Assembly: GCA_003255025.1 (NCBI GenBank)
Contig: QANY01008782.1
Coordinates: forward strand, 500,659-564,658
Direction: 5' to 3'
Length of the DNA stretch: 64,000 bases
From: Datisca glomerata
Lineage: Eukaryota; Streptophyta; Magnoliopsida; Cucurbitales; Datiscaceae
In this document: piece after piece, positions 11,583 to 23,621 of the stretch
Numbering within the stretch: position 1 is the first letter of the stretch
Layout of the letters: each line of letters starts with the position of its first letter
Notes under the pieces: model-generated
What the model was told of the DNA's origin: nothing
What the model saw: the letters and a program-made list of their open reading frames with translations, nothing else
The model's database searches: none
Program-made: the position numbers and the translations under genes

Positions 11583-12958
11583 GGCTCACTTAGTGACTAG
11601 AAAATTTCTTGATTTTTCCTGCTCCTGTAGTCTTCATTTGACAAAATTTCTGCGCTGATGATCTGCACTCTCTTTCAGGAATCAGTTTATCAAATGAGCA
11701 ATGGTCAGCCTTCAGGAGGAATATTCCTGCAATAGAGGAAGCAATTAGGCAGATGGAATCAAGGTTAAGGTGAGATAACAGTTGTGTTGATAGTTGTCGC
11801 ATGTGCTGATATAGAATCTTTTGAGTCCAGATTCTGGAATTATAGTTACAGTTACTTTTAAAAGAAAATTGCTAAGTTGCATGAAGATTCTGCACATATC
11901 AGTGTTCTTAATATTTCCTCAATCGTATTGGCTGTCAGGTGCTCTAATTTCTAGAGCAAGATGCTTAACTCAGTATTTGACCAACTAAAATGGTTAGACC
12001 TGAGAAGTTTTTTTTGGGTGAATTTGACAGTGAACAAGTTGTATATGTGTCGATGCCAAAAAATGATTTTGCTCCTCCAGAAATTGTTTCTTTTGAGACT
12101 GCTCGATTTGATGGCAAGAATTATCATCACTGGGCACAGCAAGTGTACCTGTACTTAGAGCAATTGAAGATTGCATACGTACTTACTGATCCATGCCCAA
12201 GCGTTCTGCTAGGTCCAGAAACGAGCACTGAGGAAATAGCTGAAGCAAAGTTTGCTGAACAGAAGTGGATGAATGATGACTACATTTGTCGCCGTAATAT
12301 AGTGAGCTCTCTGTCTGATCATCTTTTTCATCAATACTCGAAGAAATCGATGAATGCAAAGGAACTTTGGGAGGACCTAAAATTAGTTTATCTTTATGAA
12401 GAATTTGGTACAAAGAGATCTCAAGTTAAAAAGTATGTTGAGTACGAGATGGTAGAGGAGAAACCAGTTTTGGAACAAATCCAAGAATTGAATTGTATTG
12501 CTGATTCCATTGTAGCAGCGGGAATGACGATAGATGAAAAGTTCCATGTAAGTGTCATTATTTCCAAGCTCCCTCCTTCTTGGAAGGATGTTTTCATCAA
12601 ATTAATGCGTGAAGAGCATCTACCTTTTGGGTTGTTGATGAATCATTTGAGGATTGAAGAAGAGATCCGCACCCAAAACAAGCTAGGGTTGTCATTTAAT
12701 CTGATAGGCCATAATTCAGCAAATAAACATGCATCAAATATAGGCGACATGAACCCACCGGTTATTTTCTCAAAAGATAGAGAACGGGAGCCAGAGAGTA
12801 AGCCTGTAGTCTGCTATGCTTGTGGCAAGAAGGGACACATATCTCGGAACTGTGGGAAGGTTGTCAAGGTACCTACTCTTGAAAAGTTGGATGGGGATAA
12901 TAGATCGTTGCAATCTACTAGTGAGGTCAACACGGCAAACAGTGTGGAGTACGAGTGA
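10335..12958 (+). CDS. DEK_C-PC4 (KELP-type) coactivator fused to Copia-gag-like UBN2 domain and CCHC zinc knuckle
   Basis: I infer four exons: 10335-10652, 11406-11511, 11679-11769 and 11998-12958, all GT-AG, giving 491 residues. Residues 1-60 are a DEK_C domain. An acidic/basic linker runs to about 100. Residues 103-171 match the PC4 domain of KELP (NKRNVVIHDFRGKTLVSIREY, then GISLSNEQW). Residues 172-400 resemble Copia gag UBN2 (RFDGKNYHHW, KSMNAKELWEDLK). Residues 444-457 are an intact C-X2-C-X4-H-X4-C knuckle, CYACGKKGHISRNC. Exon 3 ends in AG and exon 4 starts with A, forming Arg172 in frame. If intron 3 is kept, TGA at 11771-11773 gives a 172-residue KELP-like protein. No protease, integrase or RT follows, so the gag part is probably domesticated. 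The PC4 part should bind DNA in the nucleus; the gag role is unknown. Splicing is unproven. I believe Arabidopsis AT4G00980 is similar. Confidence 0.85.
11519..11581 (+). repeat. (TC)n microsatellite in intron 2
   Basis: About 31 uninterrupted TC repeats begin eight bases after the intron 2 donor (GT at 11512-11513) of the PC4-gag gene. Translating through it gives an artefact of alternating Ser and Leu. Confidence 0.95.
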
Positions 12959-13669
12959 TGCATATTCTGGTGCCACCATCTCAATTGCCATGGAAACCAG
13001 TGGATTTGGTTCCCATGCCTCTCCGGCTGTGACATCATGATGCTCAACTTGGATCAATTAAGATAATGTTCTTCTAACTCTCCAGCACAAATTTACGGGG
13101 AAATGATACAGGAAGGCTGGTGACATTCAGAGGATATGTAATTGAAGGTTTCATAAATCTGACTGGATCATCTGTTCAAGGAATGGGAAAGGGACCTATA
13201 TTCAACAGATTCTGTTCTTCAAAATATTGCAAATCTTCATTTGATAATGACAGTTTTTCTTTGAAGTATTATCAATTAGCATTCATATCGACTTGTGTCG
13301 ATATTTTAGTTTCATTTTTCTCTTCTTGGGTAAAACATTACATTTCAAATTTAATTTCATTAATTTTTTTTTTAGTATTTGATAGGCCACTCCATTAGGA
13401 GCTGTGCTAAACTAGGGCATGTTGAAATGGAGCTTTATAATGCCTACTATGAGATGATATATTGTAGCTCGTGAGATACTTTTCTTCCTAGTATGGAAAG
13501 GATAATTTATTCCTTGCTTATGATGGAGATTACCCCCCTATTTCCCTCTCTCCCATTATTGTCAAATTGAATATTGGGTTTCTTCATGACTGTGACACTT
13601 GGACCGAATCCTGTAAAAACTTGATAAAATTAGAGAATTAAACTAGTTTAATTTACTGTTTAGTATTAT
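12959..13669. other. 3' flank of the PC4-gag gene
   Basis: No retrotransposon protease, integrase or RT sequence follows the gag-like exon, as it would in a Copia element. The first part is probably 3' UTR. Nothing else is recognised. Confidence 0.55.
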
Positions 13670-15612
13670 GTTTTTTAATTTTTTATTTTACACATATGGT
13701 CAGATTTTATGAGAGGTATTATAATTAGGATTCTATGTGGTAATTTACTAATTTGCCTTTAGTATAACTTAATATCTATTTTAGGTTTTATTGTATTTTT
13801 ATATTTTTTTTCCGGCTACTACACGACAGCATTCCTTCCTGCACTCCTTTCCTGCATGTGTCATCTATGGTTTTCATTGATGCGGTTTTAGAGCTTTATT
13901 GATTTGAGTTTTCATATTTATTTCCATTCGTTTTGTTTTGAAAATTTTGAAACTATAATAGAGGGTTTTATTTGGATTGAGTTTGGTTATCTTCTCAACA
14001 AATTTGAACAGTTTATTCGAATTTGATTTTGGGTTTCTTGGGCAAATTTTGCAAATTTATCTTCAACCCTTGTAGAAGTTTATACAAAATTGATCAACAA
14101 TAGAAATCAAGTATATTAATCTTTTTTTATGTAGCATTCTATTCCTCCCTCTGTTTCTGGTTTTCGAGTGAAAGAGATGAAGAAGGAGGAGGGGCCGAGC
14201 TTGGATGTGGGAAGGGATATGGTATCGGATATATAAAAATATACTACATATATACTATGATATATTAATAGTATATAAAAATATACTATAGATATATTAC
14301 GATATACTGATGATATGTAAAAATTACTACATATGTACTATGATATATTGATAGTATATTAAAATATACACCAATAAATATACTACAGAATTTTGTATAT
14401 ATACTACAAATTTATAGACAAAAAATTGCATAACACAGTATGTAAATATATACTATAACGCAAATGTCTATATATTATATACAAAAGATATATAATACTG
14501 TATAACACAGTATGTAATTATATATCATATTACACATATTCTAAAAAGAATACATAACACAATATATTATTATATACCATAAAGTATATATCTATAAACT
14601 ACGTAACATTTTGCATTGGGTTGTTACGTGAATAACGTGATTTTCGTCCCTTATTAATGATGATAATTTCATCTATTTACAATATTTTTTAAGTTTTAAA
14701 TATAAGCCATTATAAAATGAGAAAATTAGGCTAGATTTTTTTCCCTTCTTAATTTTTACTTTTGCACATATGGCCGGATTTTCGGAGGGAATTTAGGTTA
14801 GTTAGGATTCTATATAGTATTTTACTTTTCTCTCCTTATTATAACTAACTTTCTATTTTAGGTTTTATTATTGTTTAATGATTTTCCCGCATCTAGAAAA
14901 TATTGCCGCTTATTGACTCTCTTCATCTGCTGTGACGACTCCATTGTTACACAACTCGAGCATTATTGTTTACAGTTTAATCGAATTTGAATTTTGTTTT
15001 TTTGGACGAACTTTATGAATTTATCTTCATCTTCTGTAGATGTTTATACGAAATTGATCAACAATTGAAATCAAGTATATTAATCTTCCTTCCTTTTTAT
15101 GTAACAATTCTCTTCACTTCCCCCTCTATTTCTAATTTTCGACCGAGAGGGATGAAGAAGGAGGAGGAGGGACCGGGCTTGGGTGTGGGAAGTGGTATGT
15201 TATCAGATGATATATAGAACTATACTACATATTTATTATGATATACTAATAGTATATAAAAATATACTATAGATATATTACGATATACTGATGGTATGTA
15301 AAACTATACAATATATATTATGATATACTGATCGTATATTAAAATATACTATGGTAAATATACTATAAAATTTTGGATATATACTATGAATTTGTAGACC
15401 AAAAACTGCATAACATAGTATGTAAATATATACTATAATGTATATGTCTATATATTATATAACAAAAGATTTACAATATTGTATAACACAATATGTAATT
15501 ATATATCATTCATTCATGCTTATATACTATATTACACATGTTCTAAAAAAACTGCATAACACAGTATATTATTATATAACATAGAGTATACATCTATCAA
15601 CTACGTAAGATT
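13670..15612. repeat. direct duplication of an approximately 0.9-kb unit
   Basis: The units 13670-14615 and 14735-15612 align along their length: CACATATGGYCRGATTTT, TTAGGTTTTATT, ATTGATCAACAAT, GATGAAGAAGGAGGAG, then a TA-rich part with ATATACTATAGATATATTACG repeats, and CTACGTAA at the end. Divergence is moderate. The units are non-coding. They could be an old tandem duplication or two direct terminal repeats with only about 120 bases between them. The second copy stops where the Copia LTR starts. Confidence 0.7.
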
Positions 15613-15614
15613 TT

Positions 15615-17851
15615 GAAATTTTTATATGAAATTTAATGAGGATTGCATTTTTATTGTAATTCTTCTTTCAAATTAGTGTTGAATAATTTATATATATATA
15701 TCTGAAAATTTCATATTCATTAATGAGACTATAATTTTATATTAGTACGAGAGGATTAAAATCATAGATAATGAATAAAATTGTCGGCAACATATTAAAG
15801 TGTGAAATCTTTAATGAATGATTGCTAGTACGGTTCACTAAGCATTATGAATGCGTGTAATTTAAATACAGATCATTGATGTGGATAAACATCTTAGTGA
15901 ATATACTTTATATAATGAGATTATATATGGCTGGACCATTGTGAATTAATATCTTTATCAACGTGCCGTTTATAATAAAGATTTAATACACATCAATTCG
16001 ATGATCATATGTAGATCAGTTTGAATCAGTCATGAATGCATATACATGTCTACTGGATCTTTTGATTCACTCGTTGAGATTTGTTTGTAAAATAGGCTAG
16101 TGACTTTTATTTTAGAGATTCAGTAGTATGGATGGCTGGAAAAATAATCTTACAAGATGTGCAATCTAAGTTTTCCTAACGGATCGTATATTCGTTCCCT
16201 TAAGTGTTAATTCTGGAACTGAATGATTATTGACCTCAAATTTATAATAAGATTATAAATTAGTCATTCACTAATGGATTAATACTTAAGGATCAAGAAA
16301 TAATTAGAAGGGTAAAATAGTAATTTTGATCAGCTCTAATTTATGAACCAATAATTGAAGGACAAAACTACATGAATTGATTATATCAGTGGACTACATG
16401 AGAATACTCTGTGAGTACATTATATAATCACTAATAGTTCAATTCCATATTTATAGTAGAGTAATAATGAAATTAATAAATGAGATTATTTAATTAAAGA
16501 GTTTAATTAACAATCTAACTTATTGGAGCTTAGGATTATAGGTTCATGGTCCTCAAGTCACCTCTATACTACGCAATATAGGGTGTGATTATTTCAGGAC
16601 ATGAGAAAAAGAGTGACTTGCAAATGAATTTTTTATTCTGGGACAAGAATTATGAGATAATTATGTGTGATTAATTAATTAAATTATATATATAATTTTT
16701 GAAAATTATATATAAATAATTTTCAGAAATTACATATAAATAGCTTTTGATTATATTTTCAATTATCGATAAGTGAGACAGAATATCTAATTTGTGAAAT
16801 TAGATAATTAAATTATTGTTAGATAATAATTTGAATCGACTGAATCTGTTATTTACAAAATAACATATAAGTTAGTTGATAAGGATAATCAGATATATTA
16901 ATTTTGAATTAATTAATAACTAGATATTTATCTAATTAAAATAAATATTTAATTTACAGTAATTTCCGTGTGTCGATCAATGATTGAGAATCATAGATCA
17001 CCATGGGTTCCTACAGTTCCACGTGACACTACAACAGTAGGCGTGTAGCACTGCAGTGTCGGTGGCGTGACACACCGTGCCGTTTGTACACCATAATATA
17101 GTGAGTCCACTGTATTGGGTCACTTGAAATTAAATATTAATTTTTAATTATCCCTAAATATCTGATACACGGTTATCTAGAATAAGATACAAATGTTATT
17201 CGAATGGCCTAAGTTGATGACTGTGTTGATCAGATCATCAGCTGATTTATCAGAGAATTGAGTTGTGAACACAATTTCTCAGAGTGATTTTTCTCTACGA
17301 TTAATAACTAATCAAATCTCTAAAAGAATAATCATCACGTTCTTTTAGAGAATCGTCTCACAAAAGTACTTCTCGGTAAATCTGTAGAACTCATTTGTCG
17401 AGAACATCTAGAGATAGAAAACATTTCTTGTAATATTCTACGTGCTCACACACGTCCTAGTACGTTGATGATTGACTAAGAAGATTTTGGTGTGTATCTC
17501 GGAGTCTACTAATCGTTGGAACGGTTTTGTGGGACGGATGATCCATCAGTTTTACAAGGACGCTTGATATAGACTACAAGAGGTATATGATTCCTAACCT
17601 TATATATTGTAGATTTAATGTGTAAATATATCATGGATCCTGACTGATTGAAAATAGTTTTCAATAAAAAGTTTTCTTGGTTATCAGGCATTGCGCAATT
17701 TTTTTTATTAAAAGATTTAATTTTTATTAAAAGTTTAATTTTTATTAAAAGTTTAATTTTTATTAAAAGTTTAATTTTTATTAAAAAAATTAATTTTTAA
17801 AATGACAATGCCTCATACGCTTCCGCCACGCACACGTCATGACGACCAACA
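15615..17851 (+). mobile_element. Copia family A LTR, 5' end truncated
   Basis: Matches 1-2163 throughout. The first 35 or so bases of the family LTR (TGTTAGGGGTTATGCC onwards) are missing at the junction with the preceding duplication. It ends ACCAACA at 17851, followed by the primer-binding site, so it is the 5' LTR of the element that follows. The stretch 17700-17790 repeats TTTTTATTAAAAGTTTAA four to five times. Confidence 0.82.
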
Positions 17852-17853
17852 AG

Positions 17854-17867
17854 TGGTATCAAAGTGG
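17854..17867 (+). other. Copia primer-binding site (tRNA-iMet type)
   Basis: TGGTATCAAAGTGG starts two bases after the LTR end. The usual plant Copia site, complementary to initiator tRNA-Met, is TGGTATCAGAGC, so this is a slightly diverged copy. Confidence 0.8.
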
Positions 17868-19755
17868 TCTTTTATATATTTATATATTAAATACTATGTG
17901 GTGTTTTTACATTATTCATATAATATGAGATATGTATGAACAAATGGATGGTTATATTTTTTGAATGTATGAAGAATAATGGATCGTTTATTGTATGGTG
18001 ATAATTGGGTTAGGCTTTGTTTTTTAATTTATTCCGATCGTGAGAAGACGAAGAACGCACAACAGAGGAAAAAGAAAGAAACAAGAATTCTTTTAGAGTT
18101 TTGGCGTCGGCACCAGAAATTGGATTTCCGGCGCTGGCTTCGCCGATTTTTGAAAACCGGAATGTCACCAGAATTTACTGTTCCGGCGACGTTGCCAAAA
18201 AATGGCACCGACATTGGTCAGGGGCCGGCGGCGGCAGATCTGGTGGCGGTGGTGGCCTGTGGTAATTGTTGCCACATTTAGAGAAGTTTCGCAAAAACTC
18301 TGATACCAACTAACCCTATCACTGAAAATTTTGATGATAACCCTAAATCTATCAATTATCCTTTTAAATTTTAAAATTAATATAATTTTAAAGTTAATTT
18401 TATGATAATTAGAAATTAATAGGTTAATTGGGTTTGATCAAAGTTTGACCAAATTAAATAAAATCTTTATTTGACTAAGTCAAATTCAACTATTTTTATA
18501 GGAATAATTATAGAAATTAATTTTAATTAAGTAAAATAGTTTTTCATAATTAAAATGGTTTTTTGTTCGATATTTGAGAAGATGGACATCAAGGGGAGAA
18601 TGATATATTTGAGAAATATGTATTCTTGAAGTCCGCTTTGTAATTTTATTTCTTTATCAAGTGTTATAACTTATAAATACCCAATAGTCACTCGATTTAT
18701 TAGTATTTTATTTAACTGTTAAATAATTATTTTAATTGTTATATTTGATAACATGTGCATGCATTAGTCGATCATGTGCCATACATGAAAATTTCACACA
18801 GTTTTATTTGATCATGCATCTTATCAGTAGAAACATGACTTATTAGAATTGTCCTAATATGTTTATATGTATTATTTTTGGAAATTAATAGCATGTAAAA
18901 TGCTAGGTTTTAATTAGTTCAAACTTGATAATCACACCACACTAAGGGCTATAATAACTCTTAGGATAACTGACTTTAGTAAAAGATTTTATTAAAGTTT
19001 AAATGAATGTGATTAATTAGTTAATCTAAATTTTCACCTAATTATGGCTTAGGCACTTTAGAAGATTAAATGAACTTAGACCTACGCGATTGGTATAGCT
19101 AATTATTAAATATTCATAGAGTTATTATTTTAACCAATGATTAATTTAGAATTAATCAATTAGTTAAAATGGAAACAAGTAATCCTAAAATAATGAGTGG
19201 GAGAAGGTTGACATGTCAATGTAACCTATAGTCTCCATCATTAGTACAACACCGTGAGGTGCAGTAAGAGCCTCGAGATGGCTTTGTTTTCATCCCCCTA
19301 ATGAAGATTTCGAGCTGTACCAATACTAAGTGAGGACTTCTTAAAAAGATACGAGGAACTGATGTAGTTTAGTTTTGACCGACCATAAGGTGGCATATTC
19401 TAAATGAAGTCCATGGGATCTGAAATGATGGGTTACACTCACAAAGTCACAATTAAGCTTTCATAGGGATAATTGTGACTTGACCGAACAAGCGATATCT
19501 TATTGTTAAAAGAGAAAATATGAGATATTTTAAATTTTAATTAATAAGGATGAGAATATCTCATAGACAGTCTGATGTTAATTTGACTGACCCTAAGGTA
19601 TCATATTAATCGTTGGGATTGTTTTATCGTGATTAGTAATTGGTAATTTTGTGTGTTTATTATGTTGCATTCATGCATCACGTTTACTTTTCAAAGTCTA
19701 GATATTTATCAATTATATTGAATTTTGTACGTTTTAAATTTTACTTATAATTATT

Positions 19756-20600
19756 ATGTCTACCATAGGCAATCCTGTTACTGTTTTACTCACTCTTGAG
19801 AAATTGAATGGTGAAAATTTCATACGTTGGAAATCAAATATGAACTTAACTGATTTGTCAGAATCATAAGTTCGTTTTTACTGAAAAATGTCTTGAGGAG
19901 CCCGCTGCTAATGTCCCTAAGAATGTTTGGGACAAATATGATGTTTGGATCATATCAAATAGTAAGGTGAAGTGCTAGATGCTTGTGAGCATGAATGATA
20001 TTCTGAGAACCAAGCATGAAAGCATGGAGACTGCCTATGAGATTATGGAATCTCTGCAAATGATGTTTGAGTAGTCTGATCAAAGTCGTCATGAGGCCAT
20101 TTGGAGCTATATGGTAAGATCAGAAAGAGTACTTCTGTGCGAGAACATGTTTTGAACAAGATCAACATAATGCATGAGGTAGAAGTACATGGGGTGACCA
20201 TTGATGAGCGGATCCAAGTTAGCATTATACTTTAGTTGCCCACACCAATTTTTTCTGCGTTCACGGCCAACTATTTTATGAATAAGTTGTAATTCAATAT
20301 GAACCAATTGCAGAATGAACTGTAGACTTTTGAGTCACGCAACCTTAAAATGACCTAAGAGGGTGAGACAAATGTTGTTAAGAAAAAACCTTCTTCCACT
20401 ATTAAAAGTAACAAGAGGAAGACGATCAGTGGTAAGGGAAAAGGTAAGAACATGAAAGGGAAGAAAGCCAATACATCGCCAAAAGTCAAAAAGAATAAGA
20501 ACGACAACAATCCCAAGGGAAAATGTTTCCACTGTAGGATTGAACATCATTGCTGAAAAAGTATCTCTCAGTGCTGAAAAAGAAAGGTAAATATGATTTA
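19756..20600 (+). pseudogene. gag: Copia gag, broken
   Basis: Starts ATG TCT ACC at 19756 (MSTIGNPVTV, then EKLNGENFIRWKSNMN), typical of a plant Copia gag of the UBN2 type. Reading on needs frame changes and passes several stops (for example TAA in the 19860s and TAG at 19978). The zinc knuckle near 20525 has decayed (CFHCRIEHHC then a stop). A non-coding leader of about 1.9 kb separates it from the 5' LTR. Confidence 0.8.
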
Positions 20601-20628
20601 CTTGTACTTGAAGCTTGCTTAGTGTAAT

Positions 20629-22240
20629 ATGATTTGTCATCATGGATACTTAGATTCAGGAGCCACTAATCATGTATATTCTTCATTGCATATACTTGAT
20701 TCGTCAAGGGAGATGGCTGATGGTGAGGTCCTTTTGAGAGTTGGCAGTGGTGCGCTCGTTTCAGCTAAAGCATTAGGGACAACCCATTTACTTTTTGGAT
20801 ATAATTATTTGGTTTTGAACGATGTTTATTATATTCCTGGATTTCGAGAAATTTGATCTCTTTCATTTTTGCAAGAACAATTATTTGAAGTTTCTTTTAT
20901 TAAAAAAAAGTTTATTATTTCTAAGAATGAATTCGATATTTGTCATGCAAAGATTATAAATGAACTTTATATGCTCAAACCAGCTAAACACTCATTAAAG
21001 AATTTGGAATTATTTAAAGTAGCAAAACCTAAAAGTAACAAACGACAAAGAGTTTCTCATGATGATGATAACACATACCTTTGGCATCTTAGGTTGAGAC
21101 TTATTAATCTAGATATGTTAAACATGTTACTAAAGCATGGTGTTTTGAGAGAACTAAAAGTTAAACTCTTCCTGTTTGTGAATCATGTCTAGATGGTTAA
21201 ATAACTAAGAGACATTTCTCAGGAAATGGCCAAAGAGCCAAGGAACCACTTTAACTAGTACATAGTGATATCTGTGGACCGATCAATGTGCAAGATAGAG
21301 GTGTGTATGAGTATTTCATCACTTTTATCAACGATTACTCAAGATATGATTATACTTACCTAAGGTAAAGAAAAGAAAGTCTGAAACTTTTGGAAAGTTT
21401 AAAGACTTCAAAGTTGAAGCTGAAAAGCAATTAGGTAAATCATTGAAAAACATTCAATTCGATCGAGGCGGTGAATACTTGGATTTAGAATTCAAGGATT
21501 ATTTGCTGGAGTGTGGAATCTATCCCAACTCACAACATCTGGAACACCACATCAAAATGGTGTTGTTGAGAGGAGAAACCGAACCTTATTGGATATGGTT
21601 AGGTCGCTGTTAAGCTACTTATAACTCTCACTTACATTTTGGGGATATGCACTGCACACGACAAAATTGCATTTTGAATGCAGTGCCTTCTAAGTATGTA
21701 AGTAAAACACCTTTAGAGTTATGGAATGGTTCCAAACCCAGTTTAAGTCATTTCTGTATATGAGGGTGTCCAGTTCACGTTTTTAGATCCAAGACGGGAA
21801 AGTTAGACTCAAGGTCTGAAGTATGCATATTCGTTGGCTATGCTCCAAAGACTAGAAGTGAGTATTTTTATAGTTATAACGATCAAAAGGTTTTGTGTCA
21901 AAAAATACAACCTTCCTTGAGCATGACTATATGCAAAACTATAAAACCTTGTAGCAACGTCGTGTTCTCTAGGAATTAGCGGCGGATGAGATCATACCAC
22001 CTTCAATTTCTTCTGATAAACGACAAGCCAGAGAAACCACTGTTCCTACAAAGGAAACCCTGACGCAACATTGTAGTCGAAGGGTTGTGAGACAACCAGT
22101 TCGCTACGAACTAGAAGCACATGTCCTAGTGTCAAACAATGATAAGGACGATCCATTATCTTATGAAGAAGCAATGAATGATCTTGAAAAAGAGAAATGG
22201 CAAGATGCCATGAACCAGGAAATGAAATCTATGTATTCCA
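20629..22240 (+). pseudogene. pol: Copia pol, protease to start of RT, broken and truncated
   Basis: The protease motif LDSGATNHV lies at 20648-20674. The pre-integrase region is at 21070-21230. Integrase signatures follow: VHSDICGPIN near 21260-21290 and a GTPHQNGVVERRNRTL run near 21540-21590. The frame is broken by stops (20854, 21189, 21608 region). Sequence ends at 22240 within the LEKEKWQDAMNQEMKSM stretch just before the RT core. RT, RNase H and the 3' LTR are absent, so the element is dead and 3' truncated. Confidence 0.8.
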
Positions 22241-22743
22241 ATTCTGCGTGAGAGAGAGAGAGACCAAAGTAGAGAGAATGAGACAGAGAAAGACCAAACT
22301 AGAGAGGGGAGAGAGAGAGAAGACGAATCATTCGAGAGAACTCAAAATTAGTCTTTAGTCTTGGGCGTTGGTTTGAGGGTAAAATAATTAGAGAGAGATT
22401 TGAAGTTGACTTTTTTTGGACGTTTTCTAATCCTATGATTCAGAATATTATTGATTTACAAGTTGATTTTACAGATATATTAAATTATTTTCTAATTCTA
22501 GCATTATTTTAGTCTAAGGAAAAAATTGTAAGTCAATAATTTTTATAAATCTTTTACGCATTTCATCCGAACAAATAAAGTAATTTAACATTCTTACCAT
22601 TAAATCATAACGTTCACAAAGTGTTAACAATTTATCTAAATTTTCTGGACATATACTTTCTCACAATCATATTCTAACAATCTTATTCCAGAAAACCATT
22701 TATTCGCAATCTTATGTCAAATGATTCTCAAAGTTTATATGAG
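22241..22743. other. intergenic, GA-rich start then AT-rich
   Basis: Begins with GAGAGAGA tracts (22250-22345). No gene recognised. Confidence 0.5.
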
Positions 22744-22884
22744 CAGGGTCGGCCCCAGCCTTAGGCAAGTTAGGCAACTTAGGCTTAGGCCAAGAGCCCC
22801 ACTCAGAAGGGGATTTTTGAGTATTTTATATTTTAAATGATTAAAATATGGTACTTTTCAACTTAATTCCAAAAGTAGGGTAAT
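22744..22884. mobile_element. possible hAT-like element end
   Basis: Starts CAGGGTCGGCCCCAG and continues with repeated TTAGGCAAG/TTAGGCTTAGGCC and a GAGCCCC block. This resembles the ends of plant hAT elements, which open with CAGGG. Only one end is seen; the Gypsy element starting at 22885 appears to have split or replaced the rest. Confidence 0.4.
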
Positions 22885-23603
22885 TGTTATAGGTGTTTTC
22901 CCGAGCACCTATGACAAAGTGACACATATCACACCGCAACAGAAAGCTAATGACGAGGAAAAATGTCAAAGAAGAAAGGAAAGGAGAGGAACCAACCTCA
23001 GACTGATCAACCCCAAGGAGCTCGAGCCGCACACACCTGAGCAAATGTAAGACACTGCAGATGGAACCCGTGAAGAAAGCTCCGTTAAACCTCGAGTACC
23101 ATGGTCATCATTACCTATCGAAAATGAAGTTCCAGATGCCACCTTCCTATAGGACCGAGCACCCAACTGGTCCAATAGTCGTAAAATGGTGTAAGATCAT
23201 CCTCTGATATGTCATCTCAAAAGCACATCAGGATTTAATCCACAATGCTTTATATCAAAGGTCACCTCCATCCTGTCAAATCAAAGGCAGACATCGTATC
23301 CTGGGAAACTTCCCCAACATACTCTCGAGACTTCTTTGACACGCTTCCTCCATAGAAATCTAGGTACAAATACCATCATCTACTAATAAAAGAGGTATGG
23401 CATTCCTCCATTAAGGAAACTACGCAAAAATAATGCTAGGATACTAATTTAGGCATTGGAGGCCCTTAGGCGAGGAAACCACTCCCTGGTTCTCTTCGCC
23501 TTCGGCTTCTTATTTATGTTTTGCCTATTTTAAGGTCAATGGGAGCTCCACGCTAGGAAAGGATCACATGAAAACATCACTGTTGAGATTTTTGGCTTTA
23601 ACA
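22885..23603 (+). repeat. 5' LTR of the Gypsy element
   Basis: Shares GGAGCTCGNGYCGYACA, AAGAAAGCTC, GGTCATCATTACC, ACCTTCCTA, TCACCTCAAAAGCA and GTTGAGATTTTTG with the 3' LTR, and the same layout with 57026-57775. Confidence 0.78.
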
Positions 23604-23605
23604 GT

Positions 23606-23621
23606 TGGCACCATCTGTGGG
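23606..23621 (+). other. Gypsy primer-binding site
   Basis: TGGCACCATCTGTGGG lies two bases after the LTR end. It is a variant of the TTGGCGCCGTCTGTGGGAA motif common after the 5' LTR of plant Gypsy elements. The second copy reads TTGGCGTCATCTATGGGG at about 57778. Confidence 0.65.

Noticed and set aside
11334..11600. 88-residue frame ending in repeated Ser-Leu
   Set aside because: It is exon 2 read through the intron 2 donor into the TC microsatellite.
11990..12958. Reading the gag-like ORF as an ordinary Copia retrotransposon gene
   Set aside because: It is open over its full length, joins in phase to the PC4 exons, and has no LTR, protease, integrase or RT nearby. It is treated as the last exon of the host gene.
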